64,000 bases of DNA from Actinomycetes bacterium (GTDB lineage Bacteria > Actinomycetota > Actinomycetes > Mycobacteriales > Mycobacteriaceae), in assembly GCA_023460175.1 (NCBI GenBank), contig JAEWRC010000166.1, forward strand, positions 91,870-155,869, written 5' to 3'. The notes under the pieces were generated by a model that was not told the DNA's origin, ran no database searches, and worked only from the letters and a program-made list of their open reading frames with translations. Position numbers and translations under genes: made by a program. Positions 47,593-56,505 of this stretch are shown piece after piece (within the stretch, counting starts at the first letter, position 1; every line of letters starts with the position of its first letter).

Positions 47593-48723
47593 TCAGGCCG
47601 GGATCAACACCGGGCTGTCCGCCGAATCCTGCTCGCTGGCTTCGATTTCGCGGACCAGAGGCAGCACGCGGGCGCCGAAGTATTCGATTTCCTCCTGGAA
47701 GTGCAGGAATCCGCCCAGGATCAGGTCGACGCCGCGCTTGCGGTAGGCCGCGATGCGCTCGGCGATCTGCTCGGGGGTGCCGATCAGACCCGTGCGGAAC
47801 CCGTCGTTGTACTGGACCAGATCCTCGAAACTGGAATCGGCCCACATGCCCTTCTTATCGCCCGTGGAGTTGCCGGCCTGCTGCACCGCGCTGTGGAAGC
47901 CGTCCACCGCGGGCTTGTTGACCTTGGCGATGATCTCGCGCAGCACCTCTTTGGCTTCCTTCTCCGTGTCGCGGGCGATGATGAACCCGTTGAGACCGAA
48001 CTTCACCTCGCGGTTCGCAGCGCGGGCGTGCTCGCGGACCTCGACGACCTGCTCGGTGAGCCCGTCGTAATCCTTGCCGTTGGAGAAGTACCAGTCGGCG
48101 TAGTAGCCGCCGTTGCGGCGGGCCGCCGTCGAGTTGCCGCCCTGGAAGATCTCCGGGTTTGGCCGCTCGGGGGTGTTCAGCGGCTTGGGCTTGAGGGTGA
48201 AGTCGTGGATCCGGTAGAAGTCGCCGCGGAAATCGACATCGTCCTCGGTCCAGATCTTGCGCAGCACCTGCAGGAACTCCGCGCTGCGCCGGTAGCGCTC
48301 GTCGTGTTCGAGCCACGGCTCCCCCAGGTGGGTGAACTCGTCCTTGAACCAGCCCGTGACCACGTTGACGGCGAACCGGCCGCCGGAGAGGTGGTCGGCG
48401 GTGGCGCCGAGCTTGGCCAGCACGCCGGGCTGCCACAACCCGGGATGCACCGCGGCGATCACCTTCAACCGCTCGGTCGCCAGCAGCAACGCCAGGCTGA
48501 AGCCGGTCGATTCGTGCTGGTACTCCGCGCCGTAGCTGGCCTCGTAGCGCACCTGACTCAACGCGTACTCGAACCCGTTGTTCTCCGCGGTGCGGGCCAA
48601 CTTGGCGTTGTACTCATACCCCCAATGGGTGCGCTGCTCGATGTCGCTGGTGACCAACCCGCCGCTGACATTGGGCACCCAGTAGGCGAACTTCACATGG
48701 TCGGCGATACGTTCAGTACTCAT
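47593..48723 (-). CDS. sfnG: FMNH2-dependent dimethylsulfone monooxygenase (SfnG-like)
   Basis: A 376-residue flavin-dependent luciferase-fold monooxygenase. VKFAYWVPNVSGGLV at the N-terminus, GFEYALSQVRY, GGRFAVNVVTGWFKDEF, GEPWLEHDERYRRS, FEDLVQYNDGFRTGLIGTP and GGFLHFQEEIEYFG closely match the SfnG family, which converts dimethylsulfone to methanesulfinate for sulfur supply. ATG 48723 was chosen; an ATG three codons earlier (48732) is equally possible. No flavin reductase lies beside it. SsuD/alkanesulfonate monooxygenase is the less likely alternative. Confidence 0.88.
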   Translation of the reverse strand: MSTERIADHVKFAYWVPNVSGGLVTSDIEQRTHWGYEYNAKLARTAENNGFEYALSQVRYEASYGAEYQHESTGFSLALLLATERLKVIAAVHPGLWQPGVLAKLGATADHLSGGRFAVNVVTGWFKDEFTHLGEPWLEHDERYRRSAEFLQVLRKIWTEDDVDFRGDFYRIHDFTLKPKPLNTPERPNPEIFQGGNSTAARRNGGYYADWYFSNGKDYDGLTEQVVEVREHARAANREVKFGLNGFIIARDTEKEAKEVLREIIAKVNKPAVDGFHSAVQQAGNSTGDKKGMWADSSFEDLVQYNDGFRTGLIGTPEQIAERIAAYRKRGVDLILGGFLHFQEEIEYFGARVLPLVREIEASEQDSADSPVLIPA

Positions 48724-48812
48724 GGCTTGCATCAGACCGGGCCGGGGCCCGCAGGTCACCCATTTAAATCGTGAAGCGTCCAAGGCGGACGCCCCGGCCT
48801 TGCCATCCTGAC

Positions 48813-48826
48813 TAGAACACGTTCTA
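48813..48826. promoter_or_regulatory. KstR operator
   Basis: TAGAACACGTTCTA is a perfect 14-base palindrome (6-2-6) matching the KstR consensus TNNAACNNGTTNNA at every fixed position. It ends nine bases before the ATG of the oxidoreductase gene. KstR represses sterol-catabolism genes until a cholesterol-derived CoA ester binds; I recall the orthologue Rv0953c in its regulon. Confidence 0.85.
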
Positions 48827-48835
48827 ATTCTGGCC

Positions 48836-49687
48836 ATGGACTTTGGGCTCGTGTTGTTCACCAGCGATCGCGGAATCACCCCGGCCGCGGCGGCCAAGCT
48901 CGCCGACGACCACGGCTTCACCACCTTCTACGTGCCGGAGCACACCCACATCCCGGTCAAGCGCCAGGCCGCGCATCCGACCACCGGCGACGAGACCCTG
49001 CCCGACGACCGCTACATGCGCACCCTGGACCCGTGGGTCGCGCTGGCCACCGCGAGCGCCGTGACCAGCCGGGTGCGGCTGTCCACCGCGGTGGCCCTGC
49101 CGGTCGAGCACGACCCCATCTCCCTGGCCAAGACCATCGCGACCCTGGACCATCTCTCCGGCGGCCGGGTCTCGGTCGGCGTCGGCTTCGGTTGGAACAC
49201 CGACGAAATGGCCGACCACAACGTTCCGCCCGCCCGTCGGCGCACCATGCTGCGCGAGTATCTCGAGGCCATGCGCGAACTCTGGACCAAGGAGGAGGCG
49301 GCCTACGAGGGCGAGTTCGTGAACTTCGGACCGTCGTGGTCCTGGCCCAAGCCGATCCAGTCGCACGTCCCGGTGCTGGTGGGCGCGGCCGGCACCGAGA
49401 AGAACTTCAAATGGATCGCCCGTTCCGCCGACGGCTGGATCACCACCCCGCGGGACTTCAACATCGACGAGCCGGTGAAGCTGCTGCAGGACACCTGGGC
49501 CGCGGCCGGCCGTGACGGCGCACCGCAGATCGTGGCGCTGGACTTCAAGCCGGACCCCGAAAAGCTGGCGCACTGGAAGCAACTCGGCGTCACCGAGGTG
49601 CTGTTCGGCCTGCCGGACAAGCCCGAGGACGAGGTCGCCGCGTATGTCGAGCGGCTGGCCGGCAAGCTCGCCGCGCTCGACCTCTAG
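48836..49687 (+). CDS. F420-dependent LLM-class oxidoreductase
   Basis: A 283-residue luciferase-like monomer (TIM-barrel) enzyme. FGLVLFTSDRGITP, FYVPEHTHIP, LDHLSGGRVSVGVGFGWN (the conserved GGR..xGxGxGW pattern) and the VLVGAAGTEKNF segment are visible. Its place under a KstR box suggests a step in sterol or side-chain oxidation; the substrate is unknown. The last 22 bases of the gene are repeated about 100 bases downstream. Equivalent to Rv0953c. Confidence 0.88.
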   Translation: MDFGLVLFTSDRGITPAAAAKLADDHGFTTFYVPEHTHIPVKRQAAHPTTGDETLPDDRYMRTLDPWVALATASAVTSRVRLSTAVALPVEHDPISLAKTIATLDHLSGGRVSVGVGFGWNTDEMADHNVPPARRRTMLREYLEAMRELWTKEEAAYEGEFVNFGPSWSWPKPIQSHVPVLVGAAGTEKNFKWIARSADGWITTPRDFNIDEPVKLLQDTWAAAGRDGAPQIVALDFKPDPEKLAHWKQLGVTEVLFGLPDKPEDEVAAYVERLAGKLAALDL

Positions 49688-49790
49688 GCGTAACCCACCC
49701 CCGCGACCCACCCCCGCGAGCGTGCGTGTCCGCGGCCGACCCGCCGAGCAAATCCCGTGGTTTGCGCCCGCTCGCCGCGCTCGACCTCTA
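49688..49790 (+). repeat. Intergenic repeat unit with duplicated gene-end sequence
   Basis: The gap contains CCCACCCCCGCGA twice in tandem, then a GCGAGCG...CGCTCGC element (49716-49774), then a second copy of CTCGCCGCGCTCGACCTCTAGG (49770-49791 versus 49667-49688) that duplicates the end of the preceding gene including its stop. The GCGAGCG element resembles the one at 51372-51425. Confidence 0.7.
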
Positions 49791-51317
49791 GGCCAGTCGC
49801 GCCCGATTGGTCCCGTCGGCGGCAGTCATCGAGATCCGTTGCCCCAGTGGTTCTCCGGTGCTCAGCAGCGCCACCAGATCGGCGTCGGCGCTGGTCGCCA
49901 TGAAGCGGCTGCCGTCGTCGAGGCGCCCGATGATGATCCCGGTGGTCTCCGGCCAGTCGTAGCGCACCGAATAGGTTTCGATGACGCCGGTGGAGTCGAC
50001 GTCGCGGGTGACGGCCACTTCGGGCAGTGCCGCGATCTGGGCCTGCAGTTTCTGACTGTCATCGGCGGCCCAGTCGGCGGGATCGGCGGAATAGACGCCC
50101 ACCGAGTACTTGGTCATCACCCCGCCGTTGGCGCCGACGAGACCGAATTGTCCTGGCCGGTCCCGCATTTCGCAGACAGTCTCGGCGATCCCGTGCAGCG
50201 AGTAGGTGTTGCCGGGTCCGCCGAAGAAGGGCAGCCCGCCGGTGAGGGTGAGCCCACGCGGATCCCCGGTGGGGAGCCCCATGGTGTCGCACACGGTGAA
50301 CACCGGGAACGGGAAGCAGCTGTACAGATCGAACGTCGCAACGTCGTCCAGTCCGATGCCGGCCACCCGAAGTGCCTCTGTCACAGCCAGTTCAGCGGAC
50401 ACGCTGCTGCCCAGGTCGGCGCGCACCAGCAGGTCCTGCTCCACCAGGTCGGCATGCCCGCGCAGATACACCCACTTCTCCTCGGGCACACCGAGGCGCT
50501 GCGCGGCCGCGACCGACATCACCACTGCGGCCGCCCCCTGGTTCACCTGGTCGCGGGCCACCATCAGCCGCGGGTACGGGTCGCAGATCATCCGGTTCTC
50601 GGCGGTGACGGCGGCCAGCTCCTCGACCGAGCGCTCCACCGGCGAGGCCGAGAACGGGTTCTTCGCAGCGACTTTGGCGAACGGGGCGAACAGCTCGGCC
50701 ATCTGCCGGCGGTAGTCGTCGACGCTCAACCCCAGCTTGGCGCGCCGCGCGTTGTCCAGCAACCCGTATTGCACGGGGGCCCCGGTGAGCCCGTGCTTGA
50801 CGGTGTACTCGCTCATGTACTGCTCGTAGCCGTAGCCGCGGTCGTCGAGTTGACCGCCGACCCGCTCGGTGAAGTCAGGCTTGTCGGCATCCGGCCGCTT
50901 GGCGAAAGTCTTGAGGGTGGAGCCGTTTTCGGAGCCCAGGATCAGCGCGACCTCGATGGTTCCGGCGGCGATCTCACCGGCGAACTCCGTCATCAACTTC
51001 TGCGGGCCGTTGCCGCCGATGGGCTCCAGCACCGCGCGGGCCGGGTTCGCGCCCACCCGCCGGGCCACCGAGCGGACGTAGTTGTCGGAGGCGCCCAGCG
51101 GCGGCGGCATCGGCGTGCAGATCTCGAACTGCCGCAGGCCGGCGAACACCTCGACGGCCTCCGCCACGGTCGCGGGGTCCACGCCGGCGTCGGCCAGCGC
51201 GGCGCGCACCGCCTCGGTGGCCAGGTCCACCGAGGACATGCCGCGGTAGTCCGGGTCGTCGATGCGCTCGGTGAACTGCCCGACTCCGACCACCACCGGT
51301 GTCCGCGGATCGACCAT
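49788..51317 (-). CDS. Thiolase-like protein (acetyl-CoA acetyltransferase family, TLP-type)
   Basis: A 509-residue thiolase-fold protein with an extra C-terminal domain (about 410-509, TRDVDSTGVIETYSVRYD onward, OB-like). PVVVGVGQFTERI at the N-terminus is the thiolase start, but the nucleophilic-cysteine motif (usually CASG) reads GGNGPQKL and the GHP motif reads GGPGNTYSLHG. It is therefore probably not an ordinary thiolase; it resembles mycobacterial thiolase-like protein 1. GGAGG lies nine bases before the ATG at 51317. It is divergent from the TetR gene. Confidence 0.8.
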   Translation of the reverse strand: MVDPRTPVVVGVGQFTERIDDPDYRGMSSVDLATEAVRAALADAGVDPATVAEAVEVFAGLRQFEICTPMPPPLGASDNYVRSVARRVGANPARAVLEPIGGNGPQKLMTEFAGEIAAGTIEVALILGSENGSTLKTFAKRPDADKPDFTERVGGQLDDRGYGYEQYMSEYTVKHGLTGAPVQYGLLDNARRAKLGLSVDDYRRQMAELFAPFAKVAAKNPFSASPVERSVEELAAVTAENRMICDPYPRLMVARDQVNQGAAAVVMSVAAAQRLGVPEEKWVYLRGHADLVEQDLLVRADLGSSVSAELAVTEALRVAGIGLDDVATFDLYSCFPFPVFTVCDTMGLPTGDPRGLTLTGGLPFFGGPGNTYSLHGIAETVCEMRDRPGQFGLVGANGGVMTKYSVGVYSADPADWAADDSQKLQAQIAALPEVAVTRDVDSTGVIETYSVRYDWPETTGIIIGRLDDGSRFMATSADADLVALLSTGEPLGQRISMTAADGTNRARLA

Positions 51318-51371
51318 GAGCAAACCTCCACTTTTCTCTGCGCGCGTCTTCTTGCGCGCGCACTTCTCTGC

Positions 51372-51425
51372 GCGAGCGGGCGCGTCCCCGGCCCGACACG
51401 CCGCAATCTGACGGGGTTTGCGCAC
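51372..51425. repeat. Second copy of the GCGAGCG intergenic element
   Basis: GCGAGCGGGCGCGTCC, CGGCCCGACACGCCG and GGTTTGCGC follow one another here in the same order and spacing as in the element at 49716-49774. It sits upstream of the thiolase-like gene, which the two copies therefore flank. Just before it TCTCTGCGCG occurs twice. Confidence 0.6.
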
Positions 51426-51510
51426 GTTGGCGGGGTTACACCCGACAACTAATTCGTCAGGCTAACCGATATGTCGCGGTGTCCGCGCGCGGGTAGGAGT
51501 TGACGCCGGG

Positions 51511-51550
51511 TGTCACTAAGTGACACGGTGGACAGTGTCACTAAGTGACA
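51511..51550. promoter_or_regulatory. Duplicated TetR operator
   Basis: TGTCACTAAGTGACA occurs twice, at 51511-51525 and 51536-51550, 25 bases apart. Each copy is a perfect 7-1-7 palindrome. The second ends 15 bases before the GTG of the TetR gene and abuts its ribosome binding site AAGGAGG, so the regulator probably represses itself and possibly the divergent thiolase-like gene. Confidence 0.8.
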
Positions 51551-51565
51551 GCGAAGGAGGCGCCC

Positions 51566-52180
51566 GTGACCGAGAAGCGAGCCGAGGCCCGGCTGGCCGT
51601 TTCCCGCCTGGCCTGCGATTTGTTCTGGGAGCGCGGGGTCGCGGGCGCCAGCGGAGACGACATCGCCGCGGCCGCGGGGCTCTCCACCCGCACCATCTGG
51701 CGCTACTTCCGTACCAAGGAAAGCTGCGTGGAACCCGTGCTGACCCGCACGGTCGATCGCTTCATCGGGATGCTGCAGCGCTGGCCGCCGCAGTTGTCGC
51801 TGGCCGATCACCTCGCCGCCGACAGCGCCGCGTACCCGTTGACGCCACAGGAGGTCGCCGACGAGATCAGCGCCATGCGCATCGCCACCATGTCGGCGGC
51901 CGAACCCGCCCTGCGCACGGCGTATTTGATGGTGCACGACCAGATGGAGCGCGGCTTCATCCCCGTCATCGCCGAGCGCCTGGATCTCGACGAGTCCGAC
52001 CTGACCGTCCGACTCTGCGCGGCGGCCGTCACCGCGGCATTCCGCGTGGTCGACGAGGACGTCAGCCGGGCGGTGATCGTCGAGAAGGAAATGGTCACCG
52101 CCCAGGAGGCACTCGCGCTCATCGACCGCGCCATCCGGGAAGCCACCAACGGCCGCCTCGGTGGACCCGTCTCCGCCTGA
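51566..52180 (+). CDS. TetR-family regulator with duplicated upstream operator
   Basis: A 204-residue regulator. The helix-turn-helix is FWERGVAGASGDDIAAAAGLSTRTIWRYFRTKESC in outline (about residues 21-55); the C-terminal ligand domain is unassigned. GTG 51566 has AAGGAGG eight bases upstream; the ATG-like alternatives further up would lie inside the operator. It is followed by the S9 peptidase 20 bases downstream, probably co-transcribed. Confidence 0.88.
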   Translation: MTEKRAEARLAVSRLACDLFWERGVAGASGDDIAAAAGLSTRTIWRYFRTKESCVEPVLTRTVDRFIGMLQRWPPQLSLADHLAADSAAYPLTPQEVADEISAMRIATMSAAEPALRTAYLMVHDQMERGFIPVIAERLDLDESDLTVRLCAAAVTAAFRVVDEDVSRAVIVEKEMVTAQEALALIDRAIREATNGRLGGPVSA

Positions 52181-52200
52181 CCACACCCGAAAGGACTCTT

Positions 52201-54144
52201 ATGACGATGCCCGAACTGATCTCGGTCGAGGACTTCTTCAGCCCACCCGAGCGCCTCCTCGCGACGATATCGCCCGACGGCAACCGCATCGCGTATCTGG
52301 CGCCGTGGCACAACGACCGCTTGAATATCTGGGTGCAAAGTATTAGTGCGACAGGCGATTTGGCGGACGACGCCCGCTGTGTCACCGCCGACACCACGCG
52401 CAGCGTGATCATCTATTACTGGACCGACGATCCGCGTTGGCTGCTGTACCTACAAGACGGCGGCGGCGACGAGAACTGGCACGTCTACCGCGTCGACCTC
52501 GATGACCCCGAGGCCGGGGCCGTCGACCTCACCCCGTTCCCCGGGGTGCGGGCCATGCTCACACTGCCCAAGGGCCGGCCGGGCAAGGCCATCGTCCAGC
52601 TCAACAAGCGCAATCCCGAACTGTTCGACCCCTACGAATTGGACATCGCCACCGGCGATCTCACGCTTCTCGCGGAGAATCCCGGCAACATCGTGGAGTG
52701 GCTGTGCAGCCGCGACGGCGAACTGTTCAACTCGGCCATGACCGCCGACGGCGACATGGAACTGTCCCGCTGGGACAAGACAACCGGGACACTGCGCACC
52801 ATCACCCGCTACGCAGGCGTCGACTATCCGGTGGGCGTGTCCCCCACCCAGATCACCCCGGACGGCACCGGCATCTGGGTCGGCTCCAACAAGGGCCGCG
52901 ACCGCATCCGACTGGTCCGCGTGGACGTCGACACCGGCGCGGAGACCGAGGTCGACAGCCATCCCGAGCTCGAGTTGTCCGTTCAGTTGGGTCTGCCGAC
53001 GCCGCTGATCCTCGATGCCCGCACCGGGGAGCTGCTCGGCGTGCGCTACTACGGGCAACGGCAGGTGATCCACGCGCTGGACCCGAATTTCGCTGCGGTG
53101 CTGGAGAATCTGTCCAAGCTGTCGGACGGCGACCTGGCGCAGATTACGTCCGACGACAGCGGGCAGCGCTGGGTGGTGAGCTTCACCGGAGATCGCGACC
53201 CCGCCGTCACCTACTTCTACAACCACGCCACCGGCGCGAGTCGGCTGCTGTTCCGCCCCTACCCGCGACTGGACCCCGACGCGCTGGCGCCGATGACGCC
53301 GGTGAGCCTCACCGCGCGCGACGGACTGGAACTACACGGATACTTGACGCTGCCGATCGGTATCGAGCCCGCCGGCCTCCCCATGGTCCTGCTGGTCCAC
53401 GGCGGCCCCTGGGCCCGCGACGCGTGGACGTTCCAGCCGGAGGTGCAGCTGCTGGCCAACCGCGGATACGCGGTGCTACAGGTAAACTTTCGCGGATCCA
53501 CCGGCTACGGCAAGGCGTTCACCAAGGCGGCGATCGGCGAGTTCGCCGGCAAGATGCACGATGACCTGATCGACGCCGTGGAGTGGGCCGTCGATCGGGG
53601 TTATGCCGACCGCGAGCGGGTGGCGATCTTCGGCGGGTCCTACGGGGGCTACGCGGCACTGGTGGGGGTGACGTTCACCCCGGACGTCTTCGCCGCGGCC
53701 ATCGACTACGTCGGTATCTCGAACCTGGCCAACTTCATGCGGACCCTGCCGAACGTGGCCCGGCCGTTCCTGGCCAACAACTGGTACCGGTACGTCGGCG
53801 ACCCATCGGATCCGGAACAGGAGGCGGACATGCTGGCCCGTTCACCGATCAGCTATGTCGAGAAGATCCGCACGCCGCTGCTGGTTGTGCAGGGCGCCAA
53901 CGACTCCCGGGTGGTGCAGGCCGAATCCGACAACATGGTCGAGGCGCTGCGGGCCCGGGCCGTGGAAGTCGAGTACCTGGTCAAGGCCGACGAGGGACAC
54001 GGATTCCTCAACTCCGACAACCAGATCGAGCTCTACCACGCGGTCGAGCGGTTCCTGGCCCGAAACCTCGGCGAGCGTGCGCGTTCCCGGAAGAACGACG
54101 GAGTGTCGCCCCGGGAACACGCACGCTCGCACAAGAGGGGGTAG
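52201..54144 (+). CDS. S9-family prolyl oligopeptidase/acylaminoacyl peptidase-like protein
   Basis: A 647-residue serine hydrolase: N-terminal beta-propeller (about 1-380, with WTDDPRWLLYLQD and repeated blades) and C-terminal alpha/beta-hydrolase. The triad is Ser480 (GGSYGG), Asp568 (GANDSRV) and His600 (DEGHGF); HGGPWARD forms the oxyanion region. It probably cleaves short peptides in the cytoplasm; no signal peptide is seen. The last 25 codons lie in a 60-base palindromic repeat, so the C-terminal tail (from about residue 624) comes from an inserted or extended element. Confidence 0.9.
   Translation: MTMPELISVEDFFSPPERLLATISPDGNRIAYLAPWHNDRLNIWVQSISATGDLADDARCVTADTTRSVIIYYWTDDPRWLLYLQDGGGDENWHVYRVDLDDPEAGAVDLTPFPGVRAMLTLPKGRPGKAIVQLNKRNPELFDPYELDIATGDLTLLAENPGNIVEWLCSRDGELFNSAMTADGDMELSRWDKTTGTLRTITRYAGVDYPVGVSPTQITPDGTGIWVGSNKGRDRIRLVRVDVDTGAETEVDSHPELELSVQLGLPTPLILDARTGELLGVRYYGQRQVIHALDPNFAAVLENLSKLSDGDLAQITSDDSGQRWVVSFTGDRDPAVTYFYNHATGASRLLFRPYPRLDPDALAPMTPVSLTARDGLELHGYLTLPIGIEPAGLPMVLLVHGGPWARDAWTFQPEVQLLANRGYAVLQVNFRGSTGYGKAFTKAAIGEFAGKMHDDLIDAVEWAVDRGYADRERVAIFGGSYGGYAALVGVTFTPDVFAAAIDYVGISNLANFMRTLPNVARPFLANNWYRYVGDPSDPEQEADMLARSPISYVEKIRTPLLVVQGANDSRVVQAESDNMVEALRARAVEVEYLVKADEGHGFLNSDNQIELYHAVERFLARNLGERARSRKNDGVSPREHARSHKRG
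54071..54130. repeat. 20-20-20 palindromic repeat inside the 3' end of the peptidase gene
   Basis: GCGAGCGTGCGCGTTCCCGG at 54071-54090 and its complement at 54111-54130 differ at one position and enclose a 20-base loop. The arms begin with the same GCGAGCGTGCG core as the intergenic elements at 49716 and 51372. It is translated as the last residues of the peptidase and may also serve as a terminator before the convergent sucD. Confidence 0.75.
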
Positions 54145-54164
54145 AGCTGTTTGAGCTGGTAGAG

Positions 54165-55067
54165 CTACAGGCTTTCCAGGATCTCCCGGGCCAGCTTGGC
54201 GGTGGCCGACGGGGTCTTGCCGACCTTCACACCGGCGGCCTCGAGGGCCTCCTGCTTGGCCGCGGCGGTGCCCGACGAGCCGGAGACGATGGCGCCGGCG
54301 TGGCCCATGGTCTTGCCCTCCGGGGCGGTGAAGCCCGCGACGTAGCCGACGACCGGCTTGGTGACGTTGGCCTTGATGTAATCGGCGGCCCGCTCCTCGG
54401 CGTCGCCGCCGATCTCGCCGATCATCACGATGACCTTGGTCTCCGGGTCCTTCTCGAACGCCGCGATGGCGTCGATGTGGGTGGTACCGATGACCGGGTC
54501 GCCGCCGATGCCGATGGCGGTGGAGAAGCCGAGATCGCGTAGCTCGTACATCATCTGGTAGGTCAGCGTGCCGGACTTCGACACCAGACCGATCGGGCCC
54601 TTGCCGGTGATGTTGTTCGGCGTGATGCCGACCAGCGACTCGCCGGGGGTGATGATGCCGGGGCAGTTCGGGCCGATGATCCGGGTCTTCTGGCCCTTCT
54701 CCACGTTGTAGGCCCACGCATAAGCGCTGTCCTGCACCGGGATTCCCTCGGTGATGACCACCAGCAGCGGGATCTCGGCGTCGATGGCCTCGATGATGGC
54801 GTCCTTCGAGAAGGCCGGCGGAACGAAGGCGATCGACACGTCGGCGCCGGTCTCCTTCATGGCCTCGGCCACCGAGCCGAAGACCGGCAGCTCGACGTCC
54901 TTGCCGTCGGAGTCCTTGTGGGACACGGTGGTTCCGGCCTTACGGGCGTTGACGCCGCCGACCACCTGGGTGCCGGCCTTGAGCATCAGCGCGGTGTGCT
55001 TGGTGCCCTCGCCGCCGGTGATGCCCTGGACGATGACCTTGGAGTCCTTGTTCAAGAAGATAGACAT
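54165..55067 (-). CDS. sucD: Succinyl-CoA synthetase alpha subunit
   Basis: A 300-residue subunit of the TCA enzyme that makes ATP/GTP from succinyl-CoA. CoA-binding Rossmann features VQGITGGEGTKHTALML at the N-terminus, IGPNCPGIITPGE, and the phosphohistidine His256 in MGHAGAIVSGSSGT are present. It follows sucC with an 11-base gap and is co-transcribed with it. Confidence 0.97.
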   Translation of the reverse strand: MSIFLNKDSKVIVQGITGGEGTKHTALMLKAGTQVVGGVNARKAGTTVSHKDSDGKDVELPVFGSVAEAMKETGADVSIAFVPPAFSKDAIIEAIDAEIPLLVVITEGIPVQDSAYAWAYNVEKGQKTRIIGPNCPGIITPGESLVGITPNNITGKGPIGLVSKSGTLTYQMMYELRDLGFSTAIGIGGDPVIGTTHIDAIAAFEKDPETKVIVMIGEIGGDAEERAADYIKANVTKPVVGYVAGFTAPEGKTMGHAGAIVSGSSGTAAAKQEALEAAGVKVGKTPSATAKLAREILESL

Positions 55068-55078
55068 TGCAAACTCCC

Positions 55079-56242
<1,164 letters not shown>

Positions 56243-56505
56243 ATCTTCCTAACTGGGGCACAGTCTCTGCCGGCTTGACGGCGATGACAGTTTGAGGCGT
56301 GGAGCCTCGGGGAACTTTATCGACACGGCTGCGACTGACTCGCACCGCCCACCGGTGTTGTGGTAGATGTCACCGCGCGGACACTCGTGATACAAGTCAC
56401 ATTCCGCCGCGGAACACCCCTTTGGGTTGCCACCTCTATTGGAATTTGGTTAACGTCTCTCTGGCTTCGGTAACGCTTTGGTCACGACGCAAGGGACGTT
56501 TCAGG
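56243..56505. other. Divergent control region between sucC and the M23 peptidase gene
   Basis: This 263-base region holds a CRP-like site at 56386-56401, an AT-richer stretch around 56430-56470 and no convincing ORF. The codons upstream of 56506 in the peptidase frame look non-coding (Arg/His/Cys-rich). Confidence 0.5.
56386..56401. promoter_or_regulatory. CRP-like site between sucC and the M23 gene
   Basis: CGTGA-TACAAG-TCACA differs from TGTGA-N6-TCACA at one base. It lies 144 bases upstream of sucC and 105 upstream of the M23 gene start. Confidence 0.4.
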
